Origin: Diplocarpon mali
Lineage: Eukaryota > Ascomycota > Leotiomycetes > Helotiales > Drepanopezizaceae
Direction of reading: 5' to 3'
Length of the DNA: 64,000 nt
Assembly: GCA_024741835.1 (NCBI GenBank)
Contig: JAENRP010000099.1
Location: 67,996-131,995, forward strand
A program made the position numbers and the translations under genes. Below, in pieces: positions 1 through 11,500 of this stretch (its first letter is position 1; the number at the start of each line of letters is the position of its first letter). Below the pieces are notes generated by a model. That model saw only the letters and a program-made list of their open reading frames with translations, searched no databases and was not told the origin of the DNA.

Positions 1-1766
1 GCGATCCACCCGTGCCACCATCTCGGCAAAGAGTCGAGCACTTCTGAAGGATGCGAAACAATTAGATCAAATAGCAAAACTCGACTAGATACTCCAAGTG
101 CTTTACCTCTTGGTTGGATATCCTCATCTCCAAGATCTAGAGATGTGCAATGGCTAGAATCTCAATCTCAAGGCATGGAATGCGATAGACAGACCAATCT
201 ATTGATAGCTGACGGGCCGCAAAGGCCTTGCATCCATTTCCCAGCCTGAGCAGAGGAAGGAAGACCGGTTGACGAGCTACTGTCCCAGACTGGAGCGACT
301 CAGGGTCCCTACCTCCAGCTTTCTCACTTACTGTTACATGTCAGATCAAACTATGAGCAAAAAACCAAGTCGCCGTTTCTGAACTGATGAATAGCAATAC
401 ATGTACGTGTGGTTTCATTTCAATCAGACAGGATAGAAATCAGAGGAGAGATGTGTTCTATATCCATACACGGAACAATAGCAAATATCAAGCGTCTGTC
501 CTGAGATCGCAGAGTTCTTCTCAGGCTTTAGAATATGAGAGATTTTCGCTTCGCCCTGCCACCTTGCCAGCTCTGCGCATTTGTGCAATTCATCTCGCAT
601 GCGGGTCTTTGCAAGGTTGGGACTGAACGGCTCTGATCGGGTCGGAGCATCTGCTGTTCTAAAGGCCAGAGCTGGCTGTACCAGATTTTTCGGAATTCGT
701 CGCTTGAGAAATAGTGACCGTGGGCCTACACCGCTGCTCTTTTTCTCTTTCTTGAATCTGGCTGAGCTATGAAGACTTTTCGTGGCAAAGCCGACCAAGA
801 CCGAGAGGTCGTGAAAATAAACTAACATGATGAAATCATAGAAGCCGTGGGAGATGAGTGCCAGCGCGTTTGGAAATACACAGTCTGTAACTCCAGCTTC
901 GTGTGAACGCATTCCAGCTGAGAGATAGGATGTGTATTTGGCCCATCAGCTCTGCAAGCAGGCCGCCGAATCAATAACGAAAAGGAAGATCCAGGATTTC
1001 TTTTCGCGCCGCCCTTCTAGATCTCTCAGAGCGGTTGCCAATGGTATGACTGTTGGTGAGCAAGAGAAGAAGTATATAGTAGCCGCCCCCCAACTTCTGT
1101 CGCAAAAGCATACCCTTTCCACACCAGCAGCCGTCGAGAATCAAGAGAGCTCCAAGATCTACCCAAACTCGGACTCGGGTCCAGGGAGACGCTGTAAGAG
1201 CCCCGGCATGGTCCAAGACAGCGCAGCCCTTTAGGGAATATCTGGATGAAGTTGCAAAGCTCCTGTGAAGAAGCCGGGGTGAGAGCTTATTTGCTATCAA
1301 GAGCAGGTCTGCTGTCATTCCCAGTACGACATGTTTTGAGCCCGCAACACCCAGCTATCAACCAGCCGCACACCATGTCAGATTTAGTCCAAAGTATAAA
1401 GCCTCCAACAGACCAGCGAACGCCTACGCGCTGCGCGTAGCTATTGTCAAGGGAACCATTAAGTAATGGAGAGAAGGGACAGGAAAAAGGGAAGAGCGCA
1501 AGCTAACTATAAGATCAGACAAGAAAAGTTAAGAAGATAATGCATTTCTCCTTGGCTCTTGAAGATTTTGCTTTCCCTATTTGCATTCACCTACAGAGAT
1601 CCCAGTGCAGATTCCGAGGGGATCGGAAAAGAGGATTATACCGTACCCTGAATGGATTTTCATTCCATGGCTCAATGGCTCAGATTCCAAACTCCTGCAA
1701 TGTAGAGATGCCTAGGGGTGAGTGAATAGAGACATCTTATATCCCAAGTACCTCTTGGTTCTCAAT
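1..1766. other. Intergenic, no supported gene
   Basis: Both strands hold only short open frames without recognisable domains, signal peptides or convincing exon chains. The longest, on the minus strand at about 424-912, has random-looking composition. I see no RNA gene or clear repeat here. Confidence 0.5.
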
Positions 1767-1830
1767 TTCACTTCCCACTTCACTTCCCACTTCACTTCCC
1801 ATTTCACTTCCCATTTCACTTCCCATTTCC
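1767..1830. repeat. 12-bp tandem repeat (TTCACTTCCCAY x5)
   Basis: Five adjacent copies of a 12-bp unit, TTCACTTCCCAC or TTCACTTCCCAT, followed by a partial copy. It lies about 40 bp beyond the stop codon of the INSIG gene, so on that gene's sense strand it is a purine-rich GGGAAGTGAA repeat in the likely 3' UTR or terminator region. Confidence 0.9.
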
Positions 1831-1866
1831 CTCGCCCTATGCACAGCGTCCCGATACAAGCCCTAG

Positions 1867-3094
1867 CTACCTCCTCACCCCCTTGCCACCTCTCAGCGCC
1901 AGCCTCCTCCCCACGTTCCCAAAACACACACAGCTACAGAACAGCACGCTCAGGATCCAGGTCCCGCCTTCCAGCACCTCCCTGCTCACCGCACCGCTCT
2001 CCAGCCAGCCCCCCTTCCCGGCCATCTCGCCCAGCGTCCCGTTCGTGAGTCTGGGTCTTGCGGAGGAGAGAGATGCCGGGGAGGGCATCATGTCCGAGTT
2101 GCTGGCTAGCAGGATGGCGGTGCCGGCGGCGCCGACCAAGGCGGAGAGGAGGAAGCCGGGCTTGGAGCGGTCGACGAGGTACCAGAGGACGGGGTTGACG
2201 AGCGCGAGGGTTAGAGAGGCCTGGAGGGTTGAGGACCAGGGGAGTTTACGCTTGGGGAGGGTTAGCATTGTCCGGGTAGCGAGATGAGGTGATGGGCTGA
2301 TGATGGGAACTGTCAAGACGTAGGAGAAGAACGGGAACAGGGCTCGAGCGAGAACATACGATCGCATAAGCAATTCCCACAAAAGCCCCCACGCTCCTCA
2401 CCACCGGCGTCCAATCCGCGCCCAAAACACCACTCTCCACCCCCTCCTCACTCTCGACCGGATCCAGCTTGACCTTCCCTCGCACCGTCCAACTCTCATG
2501 CGCCGCCTGGGGATCACGGTCCAAGAACAGCATATCGAGCCACGGCATCGCACTGCCCAGCAGCACGCCCGCGACCCCCCAGAACACCAGATACCGCCAG
2601 TTGTTGCGCGGCCGGATGATCCCTTCTACCTGGAACGGCGCGAGCTTCCGGTCGTCGTGCAGATGCCGGACCAGGAGCCCGTAGCCCATGCCGAAGCAGA
2701 AGAGCAGCGTGGTGCGTAGGACGAGGGCGGGGATGGAGGCGCGGCTTGCTGGGAGGGATTGAGATTTTTTTCGAGGGCGTCCGCTGGCCTCGATAGCAGT
2801 ATCCGCGCTGAAATTGGTGTCGATGCTTGCGCTTGCATGCTGGGGCTGCGATTGCTCCCCGGGAAAGAAAGAAGGTGTCCTCGGTGTCTGCGCCCCCGTC
2901 CCCCAGGGCGTCGACGACTCGCTGACATCGTAGCCAGCCGGGGAGTATATGCCGAGCAGCGTCGAGGATGTGAGGTTGAGGAACGACTTGTTTCGAGAGG
3001 GAGATCTTGAGGCTTGCAGCTGGGGGGAAGGAGGTTGTGTGGCTTCCAAGATACGCCGGGGTCTGGGATGGTGGATTTGCGGCTGGGAGGACAT
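1867..3094 (-). CDS. ins1: INSIG domain protein (sterol-regulatory ER membrane protein)
   Basis: Two exons, complement(1867..2250, 2360..3094), 372 aa. The 109-nt intron has a GTATGT donor, a TGCTAAC branch site and a CCAAG acceptor, and splicing joins AYAI to RKLPW in frame. The N-terminal ~140 residues are Ser/Pro-rich and low complexity. They are followed by hydrophobic segments typical of the family: VLRTTLLFCFGMGYGLLV, then WRYLVFWGVAGVLLGSAMPWLD, then a segment spanning the splice, then LQASLTLALVNPVLWYLVDR and LLSALVGAAGTAILLAS. INSIG proteins bind ER membrane partners and control sterol synthesis; in fission yeast Ins1 acts on HMG-CoA reductase. I chose the ATG at 3094 (MSSQPQ); an in-frame upstream ATG-like extension to 3217 lacks support. 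The gene is flanked by minisatellites on both sides. Confidence 0.9.
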
Positions 3095-3740
3095 TTTGAG
3101 GATGGTTGTAGAGGTTGTGGCGAAGGGGAGTTTGGGTATGTGTTGTTTGAAGTGTTGTGTGCCGTGTAGAACGAGTGCGGAGGAGGTTTTGTAGTTGGGG
3201 AACGTTGAGCTGTGCAATGCAGTGCTGTGCTGTCGGCGCTGCAGTATTGTGCTGGTGCAACGTGGGCGCCTCGTGTGTATGTGTGTGAGTATATGTGTGT
3301 GTCGATCGTATTCCAGCCCGTCTTCCTGGCTAGTGCTCCTTGCTTCTTCTGCTTCCCAGATGCAGTATCAGTCAAGCTCGATCAGACGGGTGGTATATTG
3401 GCAGACGGAACTCAAGTATATGTGCAGCGGCAGCGAGGTCGCCGCATGAGAAGGAGACGAGAAATGGCGATAGAACGCGATGTGATGGGATGCATGTCTT
3501 TGGTCCGCCGTCGAAGGTTGGAAGAGACGCAGAGACCGACACTCGCCAACTTAGCTCGTGTGGGGAAGCGCGCAATTGCCGGCCCACCATTGGGCCACAC
3601 CGCCTTGGTCACATGGGAATTGGGTGCACCGAGACTTTTCGGAGAGCGATCGGCGTTTGGCTGGTTCTCGGCTTTTCGTATACTTCCGTACGATTACCGA
3701 GGGCGGGTGGCAGTCGTAGATCTCCGCATGCCATGGAACA
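3095..3740. other. INSIG 5' flank, no supported gene
   Basis: Presumed promoter and 5' UTR of the minus-strand INSIG gene. It holds GT-rich stretches near 3280-3310 but no TATA box or sterol element I can defend. Open frames on both strands here are mostly shadows. Confidence 0.5.
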
Positions 3741-3960
3741 GTGACATGGAAGCAGTGATGGAATCGTGACATGGAACAGTGACATGGAAGCAGTGATGGA
3801 ATCGTGACATGGAAGCAGTGATGGAATCGTCACATGGAAGCAGTGACATGGAAGCAGTGACATGGAAGCAGTGACATGGAAACAGTGCCATGTAAACAAG
3901 GCCATGTAAACAAGGCCATGTAAACAAGGCCATGTAAACACGGCCATGCAAACACGGCAA
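3741..3960. repeat. Compound minisatellite (14-bp and 25-bp units)
   Basis: The block begins with longer units in which GACATGGAAGCAGTG alternates with ATGGAATCGT. It then becomes tandem ACATGGAAGCAGTG units and grades into CCATGTAAACAAGG units. All share an N-CATG-N core, so one unit seems to have been duplicated, diverged and re-amplified. It lies roughly 650-870 bp upstream of the INSIG start codon. Confidence 0.9.
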
Positions 3961-4160
3961 CGTACACAGACATGCGCAGTTCCCGCCGTCCCGAGTGCTG
4001 GCCGTGGTTCCAATCGACGGTTGAGGGCTGGAGAACAGAGCCCTTGTCAGCCTGCGAGTCAGCTTTGCGCGAGGGTGAGGATAAGTGTCAGGGTTGCAGA
4101 GCAATCAGCGTCGCCAAGGGCTTGTTGACGAGAGGCTTTAGCGAAGAGGCAGCGGCAGAA

Positions 4161-4193
4161 GCCAGCAGCCAGCAGCCAGCAGCCAGCAGCCAG
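4161..4193. repeat. 7-bp microsatellite (GCCAGCA)n
   Basis: Nearly five perfect copies of GCCAGCA. No gene context is evident; it lies between the INSIG promoter side and the doubtful ORF ending at 4534. Confidence 0.85.
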
Positions 4194-4533
4194 TAAACAA
4201 AACCTGTACACCAGTCAACATGTGAAGCTGCACGACGAGGGACGCAGTGTTGTACTGAGCCACTGCATGCGCAGAACGTACCGAGTAGCAGAGGTCTCCA
4301 CCAACACCTGATCCAGTGATCCATCCACATCCCCACGAATCGTCAGGATCCGCTCTGCTCCATGCTTTGCGGGGAAACCCCCAGCCCAGGCGAGCCAGAG
4401 CGGACTCGCATGCACGTGACTCCACGTGCTGCCCCAGCAAGGGCACTCTTTTCACATGCCACCCCCCAGCTCGCGGCAGGACAGTACAGGGCAACGTCGT
4501 AGCCGAAGCGAGTGTTTGTCAACATCCCCAGCA

Positions 4534-5307
4534 TCAACACCGATTTCCATCTCCGCCGTGCAGGGCATGGGGAGCGTGAGGGGGGCTGTCGCCGTCGGTC
4601 GTCTCGGCGGGGAGATCCTCGAGCCATGGCATAACCCGCCTCAGGAGTTCATCCCTCGTCACGGCGAACACGTCCCTACCCTCCCATGCATTCGCTTCGA
4701 TGCCAGCGACAACAACAACACCAACACCAACATCAACACCAACATCAACACCAACACCAGCTCCAGCACCAGCCGCACCAGCACAGATCCCCGTCCCGAG
4801 AGCCTGCCGAGGCCCTCCAGAGTCCTCCAGATCCAGGTGCGAGATGGAAGCATTGCGGCAGAGTATGACACCCGCCCAATCCGCGGCGGGTGGGTGGCTT
4901 TCTAGTTCCTTGCTCTCGTGCTTCTTGATCTTGTCCCCTCTGTCTCTGCCCTCACCCCCGGCTCTATCTCTGCATCCATCTCGGCCTTGACCTCCACCTT
5001 CAACTCCGCCCTCCTCTCTATAGCGTCCCCGATCGTGACCTCTGCACGGAGAACCTCGAGCCCCGTCTCGCGTCTCCCTTCCCCCGCCGTGATTCAACTT
5101 CGTATTCGCACCGCACAAGAACAAGTACACCCTCCCCAGGAGCTCGCAAACCTCCACCACGAGGACGCCAGACAAGCCTCGCATGGCAAATGCGAAAGTG
5201 ACGCCGACGAGACACAGGGTTTCGAGGGTCGAGGTGAGGATGGCGTGCAGGGCGCGGCATGCGGATTTTCGGTATGATGGGGCTTTTGGTGCGAGGGAGG
5301 TCCCCAT
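4534..5307 (-). CDS. Doubtful hypothetical protein, possibly two exons or frameshifted
   Basis: A 257-codon minus-strand frame from an ATG at 5307. Residues ~20-65 form one or two hydrophobic segments (LETLCLVGVTFAFAMRG, GVLVVEVCELLGRVYLFLC). The middle becomes Gly/Arg-rich and the end encodes a Val/Gly repeat antisense to an AAC/ACC microsatellite at about 4710-4770. A second minus-strand frame at about 5090-4905 reads as a charged helix (EVTIGDAIERRAELKVEVKA) ending in a stop near 4903, which looks more protein-like than the main frame there. The real gene may therefore splice or have shifted between frames near 5060-5100. I do not recognise a family. Confidence 0.3.
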   Translation of the reverse strand: MGTSLAPKAPSYRKSACRALHAILTSTLETLCLVGVTFAFAMRGLSGVLVVEVCELLGRVYLFLCGANTKLNHGGGRETRDGARGSPCRGHDRGRYREEGGVEGGGQGRDGCRDRAGGEGRDRGDKIKKHESKELESHPPAADWAGVILCRNASISHLDLEDSGGPRQALGTGICAGAAGAGAGVGVDVGVDVGVGVVVVAGIEANAWEGRDVFAVTRDELLRRVMPWLEDLPAETTDGDSPPHAPHALHGGDGNRC

Positions 5308-7543
5308 TGCTCTGTGGATGGCGCTACGCGTGAGAAGTCGAGACCGAGTCTCGATATCCTAAGCCTCGTAGAGTTGCGATGCTGCGGGATGTGTCTACTC
5401 AAACGAGATTGACCGGGAAGGTGAAGTGAGAGGCCCGGTTCAGAGCTCGCGGAAGAGGGAATCCCAGAGCAACGAGCGAGTGCTGTTTGATATTTGTGAA
5501 GCGTCGCTAGTTTTGACACTCCATCGCTTAGCCCAGGGTCATTTTCCCATCTACTCAGATATCTTCACGTCCCTTCCTTTTCTCGCCGAAATTATAGAGA
5601 TGAGTTTCGGTCCACACTCCACTTACACTCACAAGACACAGAGCCATCACCTCCGAGCCCCTGGCTCCAAGAGTACACACAGCAGCAAGTATGCCAACAC
5701 CTGAATTCGATCAAAACATGGCGATTCTACCATGAGCGGAATCTTCAGCAAAGTTGCAGGTGTCCAGACCTCGCCTCCCAAGGTCTGCCGCGCTGACAAG
5801 CACCGCGATTGTACCGATGCAACCGCGCGCCTCTTCACCGTGCCAAGCGCAGAACCTGTTGCTCTCCAGTATTTCCCCTCCATCCAGATGCATATTACGA
5901 TACATGATGAGCTATATATCAGCCTAAGCAGCATTTGCTAGGACTTCCTTCGCTACGCTTCTACCACAACCGATGATAGCTACAACCGTGCTGGTAGCGT
6001 CCTGTACGAGTATACTCCTCTGTGTAGCATAGATGATTTGGCGGACGGTCCTCGCTACGAAAAATTTCTGCGATGGTGTGTAAATGGCAGCCCCGAGTTT
6101 GTTAGCAGAGAGATATACCGACCATACTCCAGGCTGCTATGAATGCCGATCCTCAAGAGATATACACAGTGATGTTAGTCTCGCGGGACACAGGAACGAG
6201 AGAGGACAGTCCGGAGACGGCTGGCTGATCTGGCTGGATACGAGAGATAGCAGGAGCAGTATACTGGCATGATTTATGACTGGTAAATGGAACGATGTAT
6301 ATTCTGGGCTGGCGGCATTTGGGTTGGCGTAATATTCGTATTCTAGATGCTCACTCCTGCCGGCGGGGTTCTTTCCGTGGTCGAGACAGCAAGATGTGTG
6401 TCTCGATCTCTGGGGCACTACTTCGGTGCTTATTACTCTATCCCTATAAGATTGCGTATGACAAAGTGCGATTCGAATTTGTTGGACGAGAGCGAGCAGT
6501 GCAGAAACAGAGACGATTTCTGGATCATGTTTTCCTCCCCGCCATCCTCCCGAACCGTACAAGGTCGCGAAAAGGTTTCTCGATCACGGTTTCTGGAAAT
6601 TTTCCTATTCTGACCAGATACCAGATAATCCTAAAGCCACATGCGGAAAATACACGATCTTATGATATTCAGCTTCAGAGCCGAGGCGTCTTGAATCTCT
6701 TTTTTATAATTCAACCACCTCTTCTCTATACCAAGAGACTTCGTGATTTATACAATGCACCGAGCCGCCACCGTGATCCTGAAGAGATTCCCAAAGATGT
6801 ACATCCCAGATCCTGGCGGCGGGCCTTGCGCCAGCGATCGAAGCTTTCGTTTCCGCTACCTCGAAGCAGAGAGATGATCCAGAGGTCGGCCGGGATTGTG
6901 AGGGAGTCTGAGAGGGCTTTGTTTCCCGGATCGCCGGACTGTACACATCCTACCGCGACCTCTAGTGTTCCCGAACTTATCGACAGGCAAGGTTGCGTGC
7001 TGGAAGTTTCTCGGCATCGCTGGAGGTCTGGTGGAGCGGACGTCAACACCTGGAAGTATCTTGGGGCTGGAGAGCAGACCAGTTGATGTAGTTACTATCC
7101 TGGCTAGCGCCATGTTTCAAGGTGATTTAATTTAGGTCGTTGAGATGGCTGCAATCGTGGTAAGATGGGTATGGACAGGGTCACTGAGTTTGTATTGAGG
7201 CCCCTCGTGAAGCCCGCACGATTGAGGTACAAGTACAGATGGGGGGAATGCGCGACGGAATGGGGTTCTGGCGAATGTTCTGAGGGAATAGGTTGAGAAA
7301 AGCAGGGGGATTCGACTCAAGGGTCAGGCAATCTGGATGACCATAAAAACAGGTCAGTGGCCTTGGTGGAACAAGCTCAGCGTTCTCCACCATAGGAAAG
7401 ATACCGATCAATCCGACTTAAGCCTGGTCCAGATATTTCGAGTGGGTTTGTTTGTGTGGAAGGCTCTGGTGGTAATCCAGAGCCTGATAATCATATCACT
7501 CTGCAAGTTTGTCTCGGAACGAGATTTAGCCTGAAGCTGACTC
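5308..7543. other. Intergenic, no supported gene
   Basis: Long but unconvincing frames occur, the largest on the plus strand at 6295-7086. It has no domain, no codon regularity and no homologous feel, and several antisense frames overlap it. I see no repeats, RNA genes or signal peptides. Confidence 0.45.
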
Positions 7544-7585
7544 AGGGGCTCGCTTCGAAGGCTCGCTTCGAAGCGAGCCGCCCCT
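7544..7585. repeat. Short palindromic repeat around TTCGAA
   Basis: A 13-bp direct repeat GCTCGCTTCGAAG (7548-7560 and 7561-7573) runs into a perfect 18-bp palindrome, GCTCGCTTCGAAGCGAGC at 7561-7578. AGGGG and CCCCT lie at the outer edges, so the whole stretch can fold as a hairpin. It lies about 260 bp upstream of the DUF3716-like gene. Confidence 0.8.
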
Positions 7586-7770
7586 CATGGAAACTAGAAA
7601 TCGCTGCTGAAATCAGAACTATCAGCAACCAAAAGACGTGCGCAACTGGAGATATCGACAGTTCACATCAGTTTCCGGTCAAATATACGTCGAAGTGGAA
7701 ACGACGTCATGGGCGTTGACTCAGCGATTCCCAATAGGGAAACGCACTAACAGGGCGTGACACATCTCTC

Positions 7771-7777
7771 TTTATAG
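7771..7777 (+). promoter_or_regulatory. Possible TATA element of the DUF3716-like gene
   Basis: TTTATAG lies about 65-70 bp upstream of the ATG at 7842 and is followed by an ACAACA-rich leader typical of fungal 5' UTRs. Position and leader are the only support. Confidence 0.35.
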
Positions 7778-7841
7778 CCCCACGCGTGTCAACAATGAAG
7801 CTACGCATCAACAACTGAGAACAACAACTGACAACACAACA

Positions 7842-8560
7842 ATGAGCAACGTGCGTCCCCATCTCTATTCTATTGCAAGAGACGCAGACTGACCAAGCAA
7901 CACAGCAAGCACAACCACCACCGGGTCCTGCCGCTGGAGCTGCTGCCACCGCTGCTGCGGCCTTGGTGAGCTTTGAAAGCCCCCGATCTCGAGCCCGCCC
8001 TGCCTCGAGCCCTCGAAGCCGGAGCAACTTGACTGACATGAGCGCGTAGGCAGCAGTCACCATCGTCGCCCTCATGGCCGTAGGTCTCCGTGTCACCTCC
8101 AGTGTCGATTCTGTACTGACGTTGCAACAGCTCCCACCCGTCGCGAGCCCCCCGCCCTTCTACTTGATCGTAGGTCTCCGATCAACCGCTCGGGGCGTCG
8201 AGTTTGCTGACATGGTGATAGAACGGCCAAGCCCCCACTGCTCTGACCGTCCAAGCCATGAGCTTCCGCGACACCGCCCGAGCCATTCGCCTCTCCCGCT
8301 TGCCCGTCCGCAGACAGCTGACGTTCAAGAGCATTGAGTATTCCATCGTCCGTCTCCTCAGCGACACCAGCTGCTATCGGGAGGCCATGATGGCATACTG
8401 TGTAGGCACGCCGATGACCAGCCCATGCAAGTACTGCGTGGTTGGCAACGGCGCCTACGCTGAGTGCATCGGCTGCCCCTCCGAGCCCAAGTTCAACGGT
8501 GGATGTGCGTCGTGCCACGATGCGCGCCACACCCACGACTGGTGCCACTACGGCCGTTGA
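7842..8560 (+). CDS. Cys-rich DUF3716-like protein, five exons
   Basis: I join 7842..7850, 7906..7965, 8050..8079, 8131..8169 and 8222..8560 to give 158 aa. All introns are phase 0 and 51-84 nt, with GTGCGT, GTGAGC, GTAGGT and GTAGGT donors, CTGAC-type branch sites and CAG/TAG acceptors. The N-terminus is MSN, then an Ala/Pro-rich stretch, AAVTIVALMA, LPPVASPPPFYLI and NGQAPTALTVQAM. The C-terminal ~45 residues carry a Cys array: PCKYCVVGNGAYAEC, then IGCP, GGCASC and DWCHYGR. The spacing CxxC-x(6-8)-C...GGCxxC...C matches the fungal DUF3716 domain, a putative metal-binding domain of unknown function. Only the last exon is visible as a simple ORF. There is no classical signal peptide. The micro-exon chain is inferred, but every join keeps the frame. 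Confidence 0.62.
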
Positions 8561-11500
8561 ATCCTCCGTAAGATCCAACATCCACACGCCTTCCCCGTGC
8601 CGCGAACTGACCTCGTCCCAGCACCGACGACCTGCCCGTCGGCCGCTGGAATCTGCCCATGGATGAGACCAGACGATGGGGGTTGACAAGGATGTAAGAT
8701 CCCCTCCTCACTGCTGGAGATCAAATGCTGATCGCCAGATAGAAAGGAGAGACTGCGGGCTGGGTTACGGAGTGTATGATAGGATTTTGAGATTCAGACC
8801 CGGAACGGGATTACGACGGAACATAAATGCGAGTTCTGAACCGTACATGCCTTGTGTTTTCACGAACGTGACGCCGTGCAGTGCCCGCCCCCTCAAAGTG
8901 AACAGTAATTGATCGCATCAGGGGAGACTACTCTCTAAGCTTGTCCCGGAACCGTACATGAGTAGACGCGTCGTCTGTAGTCCCAGTCATGATATAGATC
9001 GTCCCATTTCCCACTAGATGAATGACAGATCAAGGTTCAAGAGATGGAGCAGTCAGATGTCAGAGCATTCGTCAGTACGAGGGAGCACTGATTTGAGATC
9101 GACTCTGCGTCTCGCCAACGCGACGGCCTGTTTACTTCGTCACGGCAGACATTGGTAGAGCCGTTCAATAGCGGTATCATCTCGGATCATCGAGCTGTTC
9201 TACCTAGAATGACGTGGATATTATCGGCGACTAAGATGGAGAATCGTGAATTACCACCCTATTCTACTCTCATGAATGGCTCTCGTCCAGAGAACGATCT
9301 TATTCGATGCTTGAAGTGGGCTTAGAGCTCACTCACAGGTGACCTGTGGATTCCCACCAGAGATCTACATCTCACCAGCTCGATTACCACATCCTCACGA
9401 GCCCTCCAAACTCAGCTCCGCATTTCCAATTCTCTACCAAGCAACCGGCTCATGTGAGAACCGCCTCAGCTACGGCCATCCTCGACCGCCACCGCGTCTC
9501 CCCTGGCTGAGCGAGCTTCGATCTGCCCTGGCACCGATGTCCATCGCCCCCTGCAGTGTCAGCGTCGACGGGGTTGCCAGCGCGGATTGCACATCTGCGA
9601 CGTACCTCCTCGTCTCATATTCTCTCCGCGGCCGATTCGCTAGCACAATACAGCAAGCGATAGCCGCTGCCAGTGCCGCCGCTGGAGCTGGTCTCGTCAA
9701 GTCCTGCGCGGCTGCGCGCGCCAATGTTTACTGCTGCTCGCCGAGCCTTGTCGGTGTCTATCAGCTACGTGCTCTCCGTAGTCAGATGCTGACTTGGACG
9801 AAATGGCGTTGGATGTTTTCAAAGCACTTTCGCACAGATAGCCAACTGAGGCACGTACATGATAGTCGATTGCAGTATTGCTGGGTATCATCAACTGGAA
9901 CAGCGATTATCGGGTTACTATTTGGAGGAAGTTTTTAAATATAAAGTCTCTTAGACCAGCGATAGTAGTCTGCTGAATATTACCCATATTCAGGAGCACT
10001 TTTTGGAATCATCTGACCAGGTGTTCTGCTAATGCCAGGAGTTCAGATCCTGCAACTCTCCCCGGAACCGATTCCCGGTCTTGGTTGCGCGGACCCCGCC
10101 ACGACGTCGATTTCCGAGTAACTGGCACATCTGGCTCTAGATACCTAGACCCGTCCAAGATCCACGTCTCGGTTTCCCCGCCAACTGTCCGGATGAAGAT
10201 ATGTCTGAATGCTGGGGTCCTGATCCGGCCTTGTCGGGCTCAACGTTGACGACAGCGAGACTCTATCACGAAGCGAGCGGGTTGATGAGATACGAGTCCA
10301 GCGACAGCGAAGAAGCCCAGCCGAGAGAAACAGGCCCAAAGAGTATTTCACAAAGCATCTGCTCGCCCTCCTTGGCAGATACGGCTGGCTAATAATAGCA
10401 GCATCCTGGTCACGCAGGAACAGGATCGAGCGACGCAGAGGACGAGGTCACGAAGAGCGAGATCCAAGGGCTGGGTAGCAGCGGTGATAGGAGGCATTTG
10501 TAGAGAGAGTTCTAATTTCGATCGAACTCATCCCCATCGGCAGAACTCCAGATGGTCCTCAAGACAGGAAGTCGAGTATATTTTCGAGCCGAGGGAAATT
10601 CTAAACTCGAATGCGAAGAGGCCAGGCTTGAAATGAGATCCCCATGTCACATTCAATCAATGGCCCAGCGACATCGTTCCCTGGGTTCGAGGCTGCTCTG
10701 ATGCTTCGCGGCAGTCGAGGGGGCGCTACCGACTGACTGCACTCTCCGTGACCCAAAAGCAGATAGCGACGAAGATTTCGAGCAGGAAACGTGACTGGCG
10801 TTGCAAATACGACCAAGCCCACACCTGGATGCGAGAATGCAAAGACAACAGAAGACGCGGAGGGAGAGAAACCGCAGAATGGCGCTGGGGAAGAAGGGGG
10901 GGGTTTGAGTTCCGCCTTCGCCTCGCTACCGTCTGTTTACGCCCGGCGTCGCCTCGGGGTGCGCGTTCGTATTCCAGAGAAACGCTGCTGCGTCGCCGCG
11001 GAGCGAGACTTGGAGAACACGCCGAGGATTCTCTGGCGAGAGCGTCTTCGCGTCCAGGCACTGACGTTATTGTGCCCGTCGATGCGAGACCCTCCAAGGC
11101 GGGCTCCCTCTGCCCCAGGAGCTGAGGTGGGATCGCGCGCTATGCAGGGACGGTCTCTGCAAGATAAGCTGCGTCTGCGATTTGATCTGATAGGAGCATT
11201 GCACGACCTGGAAGAGATGGCGGGAGGTGAAAGCTGCGTTGCATTGCGTGGGCATGGGCGTAATCACCTTCACCGAGAGGCGTCTCGACGCGGGCTCGTT
11301 ATAGACTCAACAACAAGCGGGAGTAAGTTCGAAGGAATCGGGTGCCAAGTGGATGGACACCAGGCTTGTTGTGGGTTCTCAGATCCCAGCCCCTAGAGGC
11401 TGCACAGAACCTACTGATCTCTAGTCCTGGGCGTCGTTTTCGTCTTGCTGCACATGAGCTGGTACCAGGTTGCCTTTATTTCTAGTTGGGGTATTGAGCC

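Noticed and set aside
424..912. 162-codon minus-strand ORF
   Set aside because: No domain, irregular composition, and overlapping frames on the other strand; nothing suggests selection on the protein.
2514..3375. Two long minus-strand ORFs overlapping INSIG
   Set aside because: Alternative frames of the INSIG exon; only the INSIG frame gives the conserved membrane segments and splices onward.
6295..7086. 263-codon plus-strand ORF starting with ATG
   Set aside because: Length alone is the only support; several antisense frames overlap and no motif or splice context fits.
9339..9938. 199-codon plus-strand ORF and its antisense partner
   Set aside because: The antisense Ala-rich run faintly recalls the DUF3716-like N-terminus, but no Cys domain follows and the match is too weak to call a paralogue.
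10726..11396. Overlapping GC-rich ORFs of 123-201 codons on both strands
   Set aside because: Mutual antisense frames caused by GC richness; no domain or convincing start.
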